A stretch of 8,837 nucleotides of DNA from Candidatus Aminicenantota bacterium (GTDB lineage: Bacteria; Acidobacteriota; Aminicenantia; Aminicenantales; UBA8522): NCBI GenBank assembly GCA_003524335.1, contig DQHV01000302.1, positions 1 to 8,837 on the forward strand, in the 5' to 3' direction. The translations under genes were made by a program, and so were the position numbers. Of the stretch, positions 1 to 7,022 are shown piece by piece. Each line of letters begins with the position of its first letter. Within the stretch, counting starts at the first letter, position 1. The notes under the pieces are model-generated. The model was not told the origin of the DNA, did no database searches, and was given only the letters and a program-made list of their open reading frames with translations.

Positions 1-607
1 GTTCAAAAAACTGAACCTGCCGCTGGATATGATCTGTCCCAGTCACGGAGTGATTTGGCGTGATCATCCATTGCAGATCGTAGCGAAGTACCTGGAATGG
101 TCAAAGGATTACAGCGAAAACCAAATCACGATCATCTACGATTCCATGTGGAACGGGACCGGGAGGATGGCCGAGGCGCTTGCTTCGGGAATAAGGTCAG
201 CGGATGACAAAGTGGCCGTCAAGCTCTTCAACATCTCTCGTTCGGACAAGAACGACGTCGTCACAGAAGTATTCAAGTCCAAGGCGATTCTGGTTGGCTC
301 GCCCACGATAAACAGAGGCATCCTATCGGCGGTGGCCGGATTTCTGGAGCAGATCAGAGGGTTGAAATTTAGTGGGAAACAAGCCGCCGCTTTCGGAGCC
401 TACGGCTGGAGTGGAGAATCTGTCCAGTTGATCAATGAGGGCCTGCAAAAGGCGGGATTCGAGCTGCTCAACAGCGGCCTCAAGTCACTCTGGAACCCCG
501 ATGACAAGGCTGTGGATGAGTGCGTCGGGTTTGGTAAAGGAATTGCCGTTCAGAGCGCCCAAAGTGGACGGGAGACGCAGAATTCCGGCGCACGGACATT
601 CCCCTGA
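1..607 (+). CDS. Flavodiiron protein (class A, FprA-like), C-terminal part; 5' end outside window
   Basis: Cytoplasmic flavodiiron protein that reduces O2 to water and/or NO to N2O, normally taking electrons from rubredoxin. The open frame enters at base 2, so only the last 201 residues are present. They begin at the end of the metallo-beta-lactamase-like diiron domain: the DMICPSHGVIWR stretch carries the last histidine ligand of the diiron site (codon 44-46). A complete flavodoxin domain follows, with FMN phosphate loop YDSMWNGTGRMAEAL, then VGSPT and AFGAYGWSGE around the flavin ring. It reads very like the middle of E. coli NorV, including the RSDKN stretch. Unlike NorV, it ends soon after the flavodoxin fold with a short polar tail (GRETQNSGARTFP) and has no CxxC rubredoxin module, so it is a two-domain FprA type. 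The ATG at 29 is internal to the conserved domain and is not the start. Family call is firm; O2 versus NO preference cannot be read from this part. Confidence 0.93.
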   Translation, partial: FKKLNLPLDMICPSHGVIWRDHPLQIVAKYLEWSKDYSENQITIIYDSMWNGTGRMAEALASGIRSADDKVAVKLFNISRSDKNDVVTEVFKSKAILVGSPTINRGILSAVAGFLEQIRGLKFSGKQAAAFGAYGWSGESVQLINEGLQKAGFELLNSGLKSLWNPDDKAVDECVGFGKGIAVQSAQSGRETQNSGARTFP

Positions 608-654
608 GCCCGGAGAAACTGCCATCCGTTAATGAGCAGGCCGGGTGAGTCGGG

Positions 655-693
655 AAAGCTGAGGATAGGGTCAGCCGCCTTCGGCTAGCTTTT
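655..693 (+). terminator. Possible terminator after the flavodiiron gene
   Basis: An outer pair AAAGCT (655-660) and AGCTTT (687-692) encloses a 5-bp hairpin AGCCG-CCTT-CGGCT (673-686), followed by a short T-rich run. It lies about 50 bases after the flavodiiron stop codon. The outer stem leaves a 12-base unpaired bulge on one side, so this is a weak candidate. Confidence 0.3.
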
Positions 694-717
694 AGCTTTG
701 GCTTCACCGCGGACAAC

Positions 718-753
718 TCGGAATCCGGCCCCCCTTTATAGATTCCGGTTTTT
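718..753 (+). terminator. Inverted repeat with T-tract upstream of the VWA gene (terminator or attenuator)
   Basis: CGGAATC (719-725) pairs with GATTCCG (741-747), 7 bp, extendable by one T-G wobble. The 15-base loop is C-rich then AT-rich, and TTTTT follows at 749-753. This has the form of a rho-independent terminator with a large loop. It ends only 20 bases before the VWA start codon, so it either stops read-through from the flavodiiron gene or acts in the VWA leader. Confidence 0.38.
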
Positions 754-772
754 CAGGTAGTGTAGTCTCTCG

Positions 773-1729
773 GTGAGAACAGTGAACAAAATCCAGCCAG
801 CGCCGGCAGCCTTTTTCCTCTGGTTGACGACGTTGGCCCTTGCCCCTCTGCCCGCCCCCCCTCAGGAAAAAAAGCAGGAACTGGAGCATCAGATATCGGT
901 CAGCGCGATTTCTATCGCCGTCATCGTCCAGGGCAAGGACGGGAGGTATATCAGCGACCTCACTCAGGATGATTTCACGGTTTATGATAACGAGGCCAAG
1001 CAGACCATCACCTATTTCAAGAACGACTTTGGGGCCCCCGTCAGCCTGACCGTCCTTCTGGATGTCAGCGGGAGCATGGGTCTTCAGGATAAATTGAGGG
1101 AGAGCAAGGAAGCTCTCCGCTATCTCCTGACTGTGCTCCTTCGCCCTCAGGACGAAACCTCTCTTCTGATTTTCGCCGACGGAGAAGTGGAAGTGGCCGC
1201 CAAGTTTTCGACAGACAAGAGCGGCTTCCTCGCCAAGCTGGACAGGACGGAAGCCTACGGCCAGACCGCTCTCAACGATGCGGTCGCCGTGTCGCCGGAG
1301 TTTGCCAACCGGGGGAAGAACGAGAAAAGAGCGATCCTTCTCATCACCGACGGGATCGAAAATGATAGCCAGGCGACCGTTGATCAAGCGTTGGAGATTG
1401 CCCGGCGGGTGGACGTGCCCATCTTCACCATCGGCTATAAGGTTCCCTTGAGTGAAGAATTCCTCAGAAAATACAAACGAACCTCGGCCCTCACTTCAGC
1501 CGGGATCGTCAGTTCCCTGGAGAGGTTCTCCCAGGCAACGGGAGGGAAGGTGTTTATCGCCGCCCGGTCGGAGGAGCTCACTGCCGCCCTCCGCGAGGTC
1601 AAGAGAGAGCTTGGCCATCAGTACATCATCGGCTACACGTCCTACAAAAACGTGAAAAACGAGTACCGGAAGATCCGGGTTGAGACTGCCAACAAGAAAT
1701 ACAGAGTGAGGACGCGGGAAGGATACTAG
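773..1729 (+). CDS. Exported VWA-domain protein, VWFA-related Acidobacterial type
   Basis: A 318-residue protein predicted to be exported. A short hydrophobic N-terminal segment (about residues 12-28) looks like a signal peptide or anchor. Residues about 40-90 form the beta-rich preamble typical of the 'VWFA-related Acidobacterial domain' family (V-Q-G-K-D-G-R, DLTQDDFTVYD). A von Willebrand A domain follows with an intact metal-ion-dependent adhesion site: D97-x-S99-x-S101, T165 in YGQTALNDA, and D193 in LLITDGIEND. The protein ends in a basic beta-rich tail (YIIGYTSYKN, then YRKIRVE). Such proteins are thought to mediate metal-dependent protein contacts in the envelope; the partner is unknown. 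I chose GTG 773 because a weak AGGTAG lies 13 bases upstream; GTG 782 is possible. It has spacers on both sides, so it is probably transcribed alone. Family is confident, role is not. Confidence 0.85.
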   Translation: MRTVNKIQPAPAAFFLWLTTLALAPLPAPPQEKKQELEHQISVSAISIAVIVQGKDGRYISDLTQDDFTVYDNEAKQTITYFKNDFGAPVSLTVLLDVSGSMGLQDKLRESKEALRYLLTVLLRPQDETSLLIFADGEVEVAAKFSTDKSGFLAKLDRTEAYGQTALNDAVAVSPEFANRGKNEKRAILLITDGIENDSQATVDQALEIARRVDVPIFTIGYKVPLSEEFLRKYKRTSALTSAGIVSSLERFSQATGGKVFIAARSEELTAALREVKRELGHQYIIGYTSYKNVKNEYRKIRVETANKKYRVRTREGY

Positions 1730-1822
1730 GATCGCCGCATGGCCGGGGCTTGTTTTCCTCGGAATTTAGTGCTTAAATAGTCCCTAAGGATTGGATTGAG
1801 AGGTTTTAATATTGTTGCCCAC

Positions 1823-1829
1823 AGGAGGG
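1823..1829 (+). promoter_or_regulatory. Ribosome binding site fixing the OmpA-family start
   Basis: AGGAGGG lies 8 bases before ATG 1838. It rules out the longer in-frame start at 1796, which has no such site and would put 14 polar residues before the lipoprotein signal peptide. Confidence 0.85.
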
Positions 1830-1837
1830 ATAAGACA

Positions 1838-2473
1838 ATGAAAAACAACCGGATCGTCTTTTTAGTCGGGTTCCTGGCCGTAATCGGCCTGCTTCTCGTC
1901 CCAGGCTGTGCCACCAAAAAATACGTGCGCCAGGAGGCGGCCGCTATCGACCAGAAGGTCGAGGGGATCGAAACCGCCATCGAGGAGAACCAGAAGCGGA
2001 TCAAGGAGCACGACGAGCGGCTGGCGACACTCGGTTCGCTCATCACCGAGCAGCAGGACCAGATCAAGGGCGTGGACGGCAAGATCGAAGACGTGAAGAA
2101 GGCCACCCAGGGCAAGCTCCTCTTCAAGGAGACCCTGAAGAACGACCAGGCGAAGTTCAAGTTTGACAGCTCCGAGCTCGGCCCCGAGGCTAAGGCGGCG
2201 CTGGACGTGTTCGTCCAGAAGCTCGTCCAGGAAAACAGAGGTGTTTACCTCGAAATCCAAGGGCATACGGACAGCACCGGCGAGGAAAGCTATAACCTGC
2301 TTCTGGGGAAGAAACGGGCGGAGGCGGTGATGGAATACTTCTATAAGCAGTACCACATCCCTCTCCACAGGATGCAGGTGTTCAGCTTCGGCAGCTCGGC
2401 GCCGGTCTCCGATAACAAGACCAAGGACGGACGGGCCCAGAACAGGCGGGTGGAAATACTCGTCTATGAATAG
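1838..2473 (+). CDS. OmpA-family lipoprotein (Pal-like) with coiled coil
   Basis: A 211-residue envelope protein. Residues 1-24 are a lipoprotein signal peptide with lipobox V-P-G-C, so Cys24 would be lipidated. Residues about 27-90 are heptad-rich and strongly charged (VRQEAAAIDQKVEGIETAIE, continuing through EEQ/KRIKEHDERL), predicting a coiled coil. Residues about 100-211 are an OmpA C-terminal peptidoglycan-binding domain. D145 in GHTDSTG and R160 in GKKRAEAV match in role and 15-residue spacing the diaminopimelate-binding D271 and R286 of E. coli OmpA, and the domain ends in the usual NRRVEI strand. It probably tethers the outer membrane to peptidoglycan. The coiled coil makes it longer than classical Pal, and no Tol genes are adjacent, so I do not call it pal. 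The 108-base upstream gap is AT-rich and may hold its promoter (TTGTTT 1750, TTAAAT 1773, 17-base spacer), but the match is poor. Confidence 0.9.
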   Translation: MKNNRIVFLVGFLAVIGLLLVPGCATKKYVRQEAAAIDQKVEGIETAIEENQKRIKEHDERLATLGSLITEQQDQIKGVDGKIEDVKKATQGKLLFKETLKNDQAKFKFDSSELGPEAKAALDVFVQKLVQENRGVYLEIQGHTDSTGEESYNLLLGKKRAEAVMEYFYKQYHIPLHRMQVFSFGSSAPVSDNKTKDGRAQNRRVEILVYE

Positions 2474-2557
2474 GGCTTAAGCCGCTCCTTCTGAATTGGT
2501 CCTAAAATCAGCAAGAATTTCTGCGGACTTCCATCTCTGCACGTCAGAAAACATTTG

Positions 2558-2564
2558 AAGGAGG
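2558..2564 (+). promoter_or_regulatory. Ribosome binding site of the GH116 gene
   Basis: AAGGAGG ends 7 bases before ATG 2572, directly supporting the start that gives an N-terminal signal peptide. Confidence 0.85.
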
Positions 2565-2571
2565 CACCGGT

Positions 2572-5169
2572 ATGAAATCAATAAAGACGGCCTTCAGGAT
2601 TTCTGTCTGGACTCTTGTCCTTGGCTTCATAGCGCTGCCCTCTGCGGGCCTGGACTGGCCGGTCCTCAAGACTTATGATCGGGACCACATCGAACGCATC
2701 GCCCTGCCCCTGGGGGGGATCGGGACGGGGACGGTCAGCCTGGGCGGGAGGGGAAACCTTCTCGACTGGGAGATCATGAACCGTCCGGCCAAAGGCTATA
2801 TCCCTTATACGGGCCAGCAGCTGGGTCCCTTCTTCGCCCTCAACTTGAAAGGAGCGGACGGAAAGTCTTGGACCCGGGCTCTCGAGGGGCCGCTACCTTT
2901 CTTTGTCTATGAACAGAGCCACGGCAGCACGGCTATGAACCATGGCCTGCCCCGCTTTCGGGACTGCTCATTCGCCGCCGCTTATCCCTTAGGACAAGTG
3001 TTTCTTTGGGATCCTGATATGCCTGTGGAGGTCCGCCTCCAGGCCTTCAACCCGCTCATCCCCGGCGAACCGGACGCGAGCGGGATCCCGGTCGCCGTCC
3101 TCCGCTATGTGATAAAAAATAAAACCGGCCAGGGGCTCAAGGCGTCTGTCTGCGGGACGGTGCCGAACTTCATCGGTTCCGACGGCTCTAACCTTTCCCG
3201 CGACTGGAAGGGTGATCCTGTGGTCGCCGGCACCAACAAAAACCGGAATGAATTCCGGGACGGCCCGGTCGTGAGCGGCATCTTGATGTCTTCAGCCGGA
3301 GTCGACCCGACAGCCGAAGCCTGGGGGACGATCGCCCTGAGCGTTCCTTCCGGACAGCCGCTGAGCTGCCGGACCGCCTGGTCGGAAGAGGGCTGGGGGA
3401 CATCGCTTCTCGACTTCTGGGACGACTTCAGCCTGGACGGCCGGCTTGAAGACCGTCCTCTCAAGTCCGCCGATATGCCTCTGGCCTCGCTCGCCGTCGA
3501 AATCGACATTCCGCCCCAGGGAACTCGCTCGGTCACCTTTCTCTTGACCTGGCATTTTCCCAACCGCGTAACCTGGACGCAGAAGAAGACCGAGGACGAC
3601 CTGATCGGGAATTTCTACACAACCCGCTACTCCGACGCCTGGGACGCGGCTGAGAAGACGGCGACCCGCCTTGAGGAACTGGAAAAAAAGACGATCGAAT
3701 TCGTCACGGCCTTTGGCCAGAGCACGCTGCCTCCGGAAGTCAAGGAAGCGGCCCTCTTCAACCTCAGCACGCTTCGGACCCAAACCTGCTTCCAAACCCC
3801 CGACGGCCGGTTTTTCGGGTTCGAAGGGACGAGCAACAGCAGCGGCTGCTGCTGGGGTTCCTGCACTCATGTCTGGAACTACGAGCAGGCGACCGCCTTC
3901 CTCTTCGGGAGCCTGGCCCGCTCTATGAGGGAGGTCGAGTTCAATCTGGCTACGAGCCCCGAGGGACTGATGAGCTTTCGGGTCGGCCTCCCGCTCTCCC
4001 GGGCCTGCGACCTGAACCGGGCCGCGGCCGACGGTCAGATGGGCTGCATCATGAAGATGTACCGCGACTGGCAGCTGTCCGGTGACGACTCCCTCCTCCG
4101 CCCCCTCTGGCCAAACGTCAAGAAGGCGCTCGAGTTCTGCTGGATCCCCGGCGGCTGGGACGGCGACCGCGACGGAGTCATGGAGGGATGCCAGCACAAC
4201 ACGATGGACGTCGAGTACTTCGGGCCGAACCCCCAGATGGGGATCTGGTACCTGGGCGCCCTGCGGGCAGCGGAGGAGATGGCGCGCTATCTGGGGGACA
4301 AGAAGTTCGCGGCGTTCTGCGCGAAGCTCTTCCAGAATGGAAGCGCTTGGCTGGATACGCACCTTTTCAACGGCGAGTACTATGAGCACGAGATCCGGCC
4401 GCCTAAGGATCTGAAGGAGATCGCTCCGGGCCTGGTCATCGGCATGGGGTCCAAGGATCTTTCGAACCCGGACTACCAGCTTGGGAAGGGCTGCCTCGTC
4501 GACCAGCTCGCCGGCCAGTACATGGCCCATGTCTGCGGTCTGGGGTATCTCGTCGACCCGGGCCATGTCCGGACAACCCTCCAGAGCATCCTGAAATACA
4601 ACCGGCAAAGGGGATTCTACGACCACTTCAATTGCCTCCGTTCATTCGTTCTCGGCGATGAGACGGCGCTTCTCATGGCCTCGTATCCTAAGGGCAGGCC
4701 CACGAATCCCTTTCCTTATTTCACCGAGGTGATGACCGGGTTCGAGTACACGGCGGCGGTGGGCATGCTCTATGAGGGCGATGTCGCTCAGGGGTTGGAG
4801 TGCATCCGCGACATCCGGGGGCGCTACGACGGCCGGAAACGAAGCCCGTTCGACGAGGCCGAATGCGGCCATCATTATGCCCGGGCCATGGCCAGCTGGG
4901 CTGCGGTCCTGGCCTTGTCTGGCTTTCGCTTCTCGGGTGTGGAGAAGTCGATGACCTTCGCCGCCAACGAGGGCACTTATTTTTGGTCGAACGGGTGGGC
5001 CTGGGGGACTTGCACCATCAAACCGGAGGGCCAGAAGCTCCGGGCCGAACTTCGTGTCCTCCATGGTGAGCTGGAGCTCAAGACTTTCAGGTTGGATCAA
5101 AGAGGAGTGAAGAAGTTCAAGGGCGGCCTTCTCCTAAAAACCGGAGAAAAGACAGATGTTCTGATCTAG
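2572..5169 (+). CDS. Secreted GH116 family glycosidase (GBA2 / DUF608 type)
   Basis: An 865-residue retaining beta-glycosidase. Residues 1-26 are a Sec signal peptide (probable cut near PSAG-LDW), so it acts outside the cytoplasm. The GH116 N-terminal beta domain covers about 30-340 and opens with the family signature IALPLGGIGTGTVSLGG (43-59) and LLDWEIMNR. The alpha/alpha-barrel catalytic domain covers about 380-810. By analogy with GBA2 (GYLEG; ADQTYDGW), the nucleophile is probably E418 in FFGFEG and the acid/base D546 in HNTMDVEYFG. Their 128-residue spacing is close to that I recall for Sulfolobus SSO1353 and shorter than in GBA2. Other family marks are THVWNYEQA (432-440) and WDGDRDGVMEG. 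Known members cleave beta-glucosides, beta-xylosides, GlcNAc or glucosylceramide; the substrate here cannot be read. No transporter or other glycosidase is adjacent. The gene is very GC-rich, which explains the long antisense frames across it. Confidence 0.92.
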   Translation: MKSIKTAFRISVWTLVLGFIALPSAGLDWPVLKTYDRDHIERIALPLGGIGTGTVSLGGRGNLLDWEIMNRPAKGYIPYTGQQLGPFFALNLKGADGKSWTRALEGPLPFFVYEQSHGSTAMNHGLPRFRDCSFAAAYPLGQVFLWDPDMPVEVRLQAFNPLIPGEPDASGIPVAVLRYVIKNKTGQGLKASVCGTVPNFIGSDGSNLSRDWKGDPVVAGTNKNRNEFRDGPVVSGILMSSAGVDPTAEAWGTIALSVPSGQPLSCRTAWSEEGWGTSLLDFWDDFSLDGRLEDRPLKSADMPLASLAVEIDIPPQGTRSVTFLLTWHFPNRVTWTQKKTEDDLIGNFYTTRYSDAWDAAEKTATRLEELEKKTIEFVTAFGQSTLPPEVKEAALFNLSTLRTQTCFQTPDGRFFGFEGTSNSSGCCWGSCTHVWNYEQATAFLFGSLARSMREVEFNLATSPEGLMSFRVGLPLSRACDLNRAAADGQMGCIMKMYRDWQLSGDDSLLRPLWPNVKKALEFCWIPGGWDGDRDGVMEGCQHNTMDVEYFGPNPQMGIWYLGALRAAEEMARYLGDKKFAAFCAKLFQNGSAWLDTHLFNGEYYEHEIRPPKDLKEIAPGLVIGMGSKDLSNPDYQLGKGCLVDQLAGQYMAHVCGLGYLVDPGHVRTTLQSILKYNRQRGFYDHFNCLRSFVLGDETALLMASYPKGRPTNPFPYFTEVMTGFEYTAAVGMLYEGDVAQGLECIRDIRGRYDGRKRSPFDEAECGHHYARAMASWAAVLALSGFRFSGVEKSMTFAANEGTYFWSNGWAWGTCTIKPEGQKLRAELRVLHGELELKTFRLDQRGVKKFKGGLLLKTGEKTDVLI

Positions 5170-5172
5170 AGT

Positions 5173-5184
5173 CCCGGAATCGGG
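5173..5184. terminator. Small hairpin between convergent genes
   Basis: CCCG-GAAT-CGGG forms a 4-bp GC stem with a 4-base loop in the 37-base gap between the converging GH116 and sulfatase-like genes. Position suits a shared terminator, but there is no T-tract on either strand, so support is weak. Confidence 0.25.
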
Positions 5185-5206
5185 CCGAGAAAATACGCCT
5201 CAGGGG

Positions 5207-6946
5207 CTATTTCGATCGTCTGCGGGGGTAATAGGTGGAACTCAACCGCCAGGAATTTCGATCGAACACGCTGCCATTAATAACAAATTCATCCAAACGG
5301 GGAAGATAAGTGCTTTGCCAGTGCTCGTGCTGCCATTCATGGAAATAAAACCTTCGCTCTCGGACCTCATCCGGGTCCACTTCGAAAACCGATCGACCGT
5401 CGAATTTTTCATTGAGGTTGAAAAAATAGCCAATGGTTGCAGGGATATCGGTCAGCGAGACCTGGGCTCTCGACGTCTGCAAATTTCCTTTGCTCTGAGG
5501 AGGCTTGATGGCCATTAGAGCGAGGGCAGACCCGGCGATTTCAGAAAGTTTTCTTTCATTAATTGATTCCTCTTTGTCACCGGGACTATCGCCGTTCGTC
5601 ATTTTGATTTCTTGGCCATGACCATGGTCGGCCTGGAGAATAATCAGCGACGAATCATAAATCCCTTTCTTTTTCAGCTCGTCTAGAAACCTTATAAAAT
5701 TATCGAGACAACACTTGGCTTGAACCCTCGTGTTTTCCGCCGTCGCGGGCATATTTTCGGCATATTCACAATCTTTGTTCACGACAATCGGGAAATGAGT
5801 CGTCATCAAATGGAAGTACTTGTAAACAGGAATATTCCTTTTGACCGATAGGTGTTCAATCAGATCGTCCAAAAAGGCTTGATGAGAGAAATATCGGATG
5901 TTGAGTCTTTTATTTTTCGTGCTGAATAGACGCTGAAACAGCCATCGTTCATCGTGATGTATGAATTTCTTCAAAAAATGAGGAGCGTGGCGGAACAATA
6001 CGAGATCGATCATCAGGGTCGATTCAGATTTCAAATTCTCCTCTTTCCCTCCGCCATAAGGAATGACAATTCGGCAATAATTCGAATACCGAGCTCCCTT
6101 GCGAAAGAGCCCATCGCAGACAAGGTCTGTTTCATAGCCGCTATCATAGAGCACGTTGAAAATCGTCTTCCCCCGGTTGACATCATTGACAAATCGGCGC
6201 ATCGGCACATGATTTTTGTAGATTCTTCCACTCAAGAAAGCCGGCACTGCCATATAGGTCGTGGGGAAAGACCCCATGGCTTCTCGGAAGAAGGTAAACC
6301 CCTGTAAGGAGGTGGAGTAACGGTCGAAATCTTCAGCCATGATCTCTTCAAAAATGTCCGATTGAAACCCATCCAGAATGAATTGGATGATATTCTGCTG
6401 TGATGAGAATTCGAAAATTTCTTCGGGCGGCAGCGCAGACAGAGCCGATTTCTCCTGAGGGGTCCATATTCCTGGCTGTTGGAGACTGGTGAAAAACAGA
6501 GAAACGAGAACGACGCCAGTCAGTGCGATACTGGCGACGGTTGATATCTTATGGACGTTCCTGAAAAACAAGCAAGCCAAGATAAGGAGCCCCACCCATA
6601 AAGTTCCATCGGCCCATCCACGCCACGCATTTTTTGACCAGTCAATGGCCTGACCATTCAACAGTCCATATTTCCAGACAAGAAAATTTCCTTGCAGCCA
6701 GACCAGCACTCCAATCATAAAGACTATGGAGATATAGAGCTGATGGGTTTTGCCGGATAGCAGCAGGCCGATGAGGCTCAATACCAACAAAAGGAGGAGA
6801 GCAGGCCAGAGAAAAGAGCCCAGGATGGACGGCAGAGAGGCGGCAAATTCATCGGTATTTCCCTGATAGATTATGTATGGTCCAAACACAAAAATATTGA
6901 AGACAAAAAAGAAAGACGGGCCCAACGATGTCACAACCTTCTTCAT
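5207..6946 (-). CDS. Membrane-anchored sulfatase / alkaline-phosphatase-superfamily protein
   Basis: A 579-residue inner-membrane protein. Five hydrophobic segments (about residues 10-28, 41-64, 69-90, 114-128, 134-153) precede a large domain, presumably periplasmic, from about 180. That layout resembles phosphoglycerol and phosphoethanolamine transferases. The domain shows superfamily marks: D192 in IIQFILDG as first metal ligand; SFPTTYMAVPAFLSG (226-240) with T229/T230 as candidate nucleophile; H384 in MTTHFP; and D440-H441 in LQADHGHG. There is no C/S-x-P-x-R sulfatase signature, so a formylglycine enzyme is unlikely. Hydrolase or transferase and substrate are unknown. ATG 6946 is the most upstream possible start, because an in-frame TAG lies three codons before it (6953-6955). 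The gene is last of three minus-strand genes, 76 bases after the methyltransferase. Lines I counted run about 37-42% G+C, against 55-70% in GH116. Confidence 0.82.
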   Translation of the reverse strand: MKKVVTSLGPSFFFVFNIFVFGPYIIYQGNTDEFAASLPSILGSFLWPALLLLLVLSLIGLLLSGKTHQLYISIVFMIGVLVWLQGNFLVWKYGLLNGQAIDWSKNAWRGWADGTLWVGLLILACLFFRNVHKISTVASIALTGVVLVSLFFTSLQQPGIWTPQEKSALSALPPEEIFEFSSQQNIIQFILDGFQSDIFEEIMAEDFDRYSTSLQGFTFFREAMGSFPTTYMAVPAFLSGRIYKNHVPMRRFVNDVNRGKTIFNVLYDSGYETDLVCDGLFRKGARYSNYCRIVIPYGGGKEENLKSESTLMIDLVLFRHAPHFLKKFIHHDERWLFQRLFSTKNKRLNIRYFSHQAFLDDLIEHLSVKRNIPVYKYFHLMTTHFPIVVNKDCEYAENMPATAENTRVQAKCCLDNFIRFLDELKKKGIYDSSLIILQADHGHGQEIKMTNGDSPGDKEESINERKLSEIAGSALALMAIKPPQSKGNLQTSRAQVSLTDIPATIGYFFNLNEKFDGRSVFEVDPDEVRERRFYFHEWQHEHWQSTYLPRLDEFVINGSVFDRNSWRLSSTYYPRRRSK

Positions 6947-6959
6947 TTTGGTCTAGCGA

Positions 6960-6967
6960 CTCCTCCT
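6960..6967 (-). promoter_or_regulatory. Purine-rich ribosome binding site, unusually far from the start
   Basis: Read on the minus strand, AGGAGGAG lies 13 bases before ATG 6946, with a second GGGAGG further upstream. This spacing is long, but no other start fits: an in-frame stop blocks anything upstream and the next internal candidate (GTG, codon 5) is farther away. Confidence 0.5.
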
Positions 6968-7022
6968 CTTCCTCCCGGCTTTTTCCAAGACCGCATGCCC
7001 GCACCGGTCGCTTTCGATTCAG

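Noticed and set aside
700..760. Possible sigma70 promoter for the VWA gene around TTTATA 735-740
   Set aside because: The best -35 match (CGGACA 710-715) needs a 19-base spacer and fits poorly, and the region overlaps the hairpin.
704..1387. A 227-codon open frame antisense to the VWA gene
   Set aside because: The plus strand encodes an intact MIDAS and signal segment; the antisense product has no recognisable domain.
1796..1837. Upstream ATG extension of the OmpA-family lipoprotein
   Set aside because: A strong AGGAGGG precedes ATG 1838, and the extension would bury the lipoprotein signal peptide.
2474..2483. Perfect palindrome GGCTTAAGCC just after the OmpA-family stop codon
   Set aside because: With no loop it cannot form a hairpin terminator, and a 10-base palindrome can occur by chance. 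No T-tract follows.
3292..4626. A 444-codon open frame antisense to the GH116 gene
   Set aside because: It is a shadow in very GC-rich sequence. The plus-strand frame carries clear GH116 motifs throughout, and the antisense translation is low-complexity and matches nothing I recognise.
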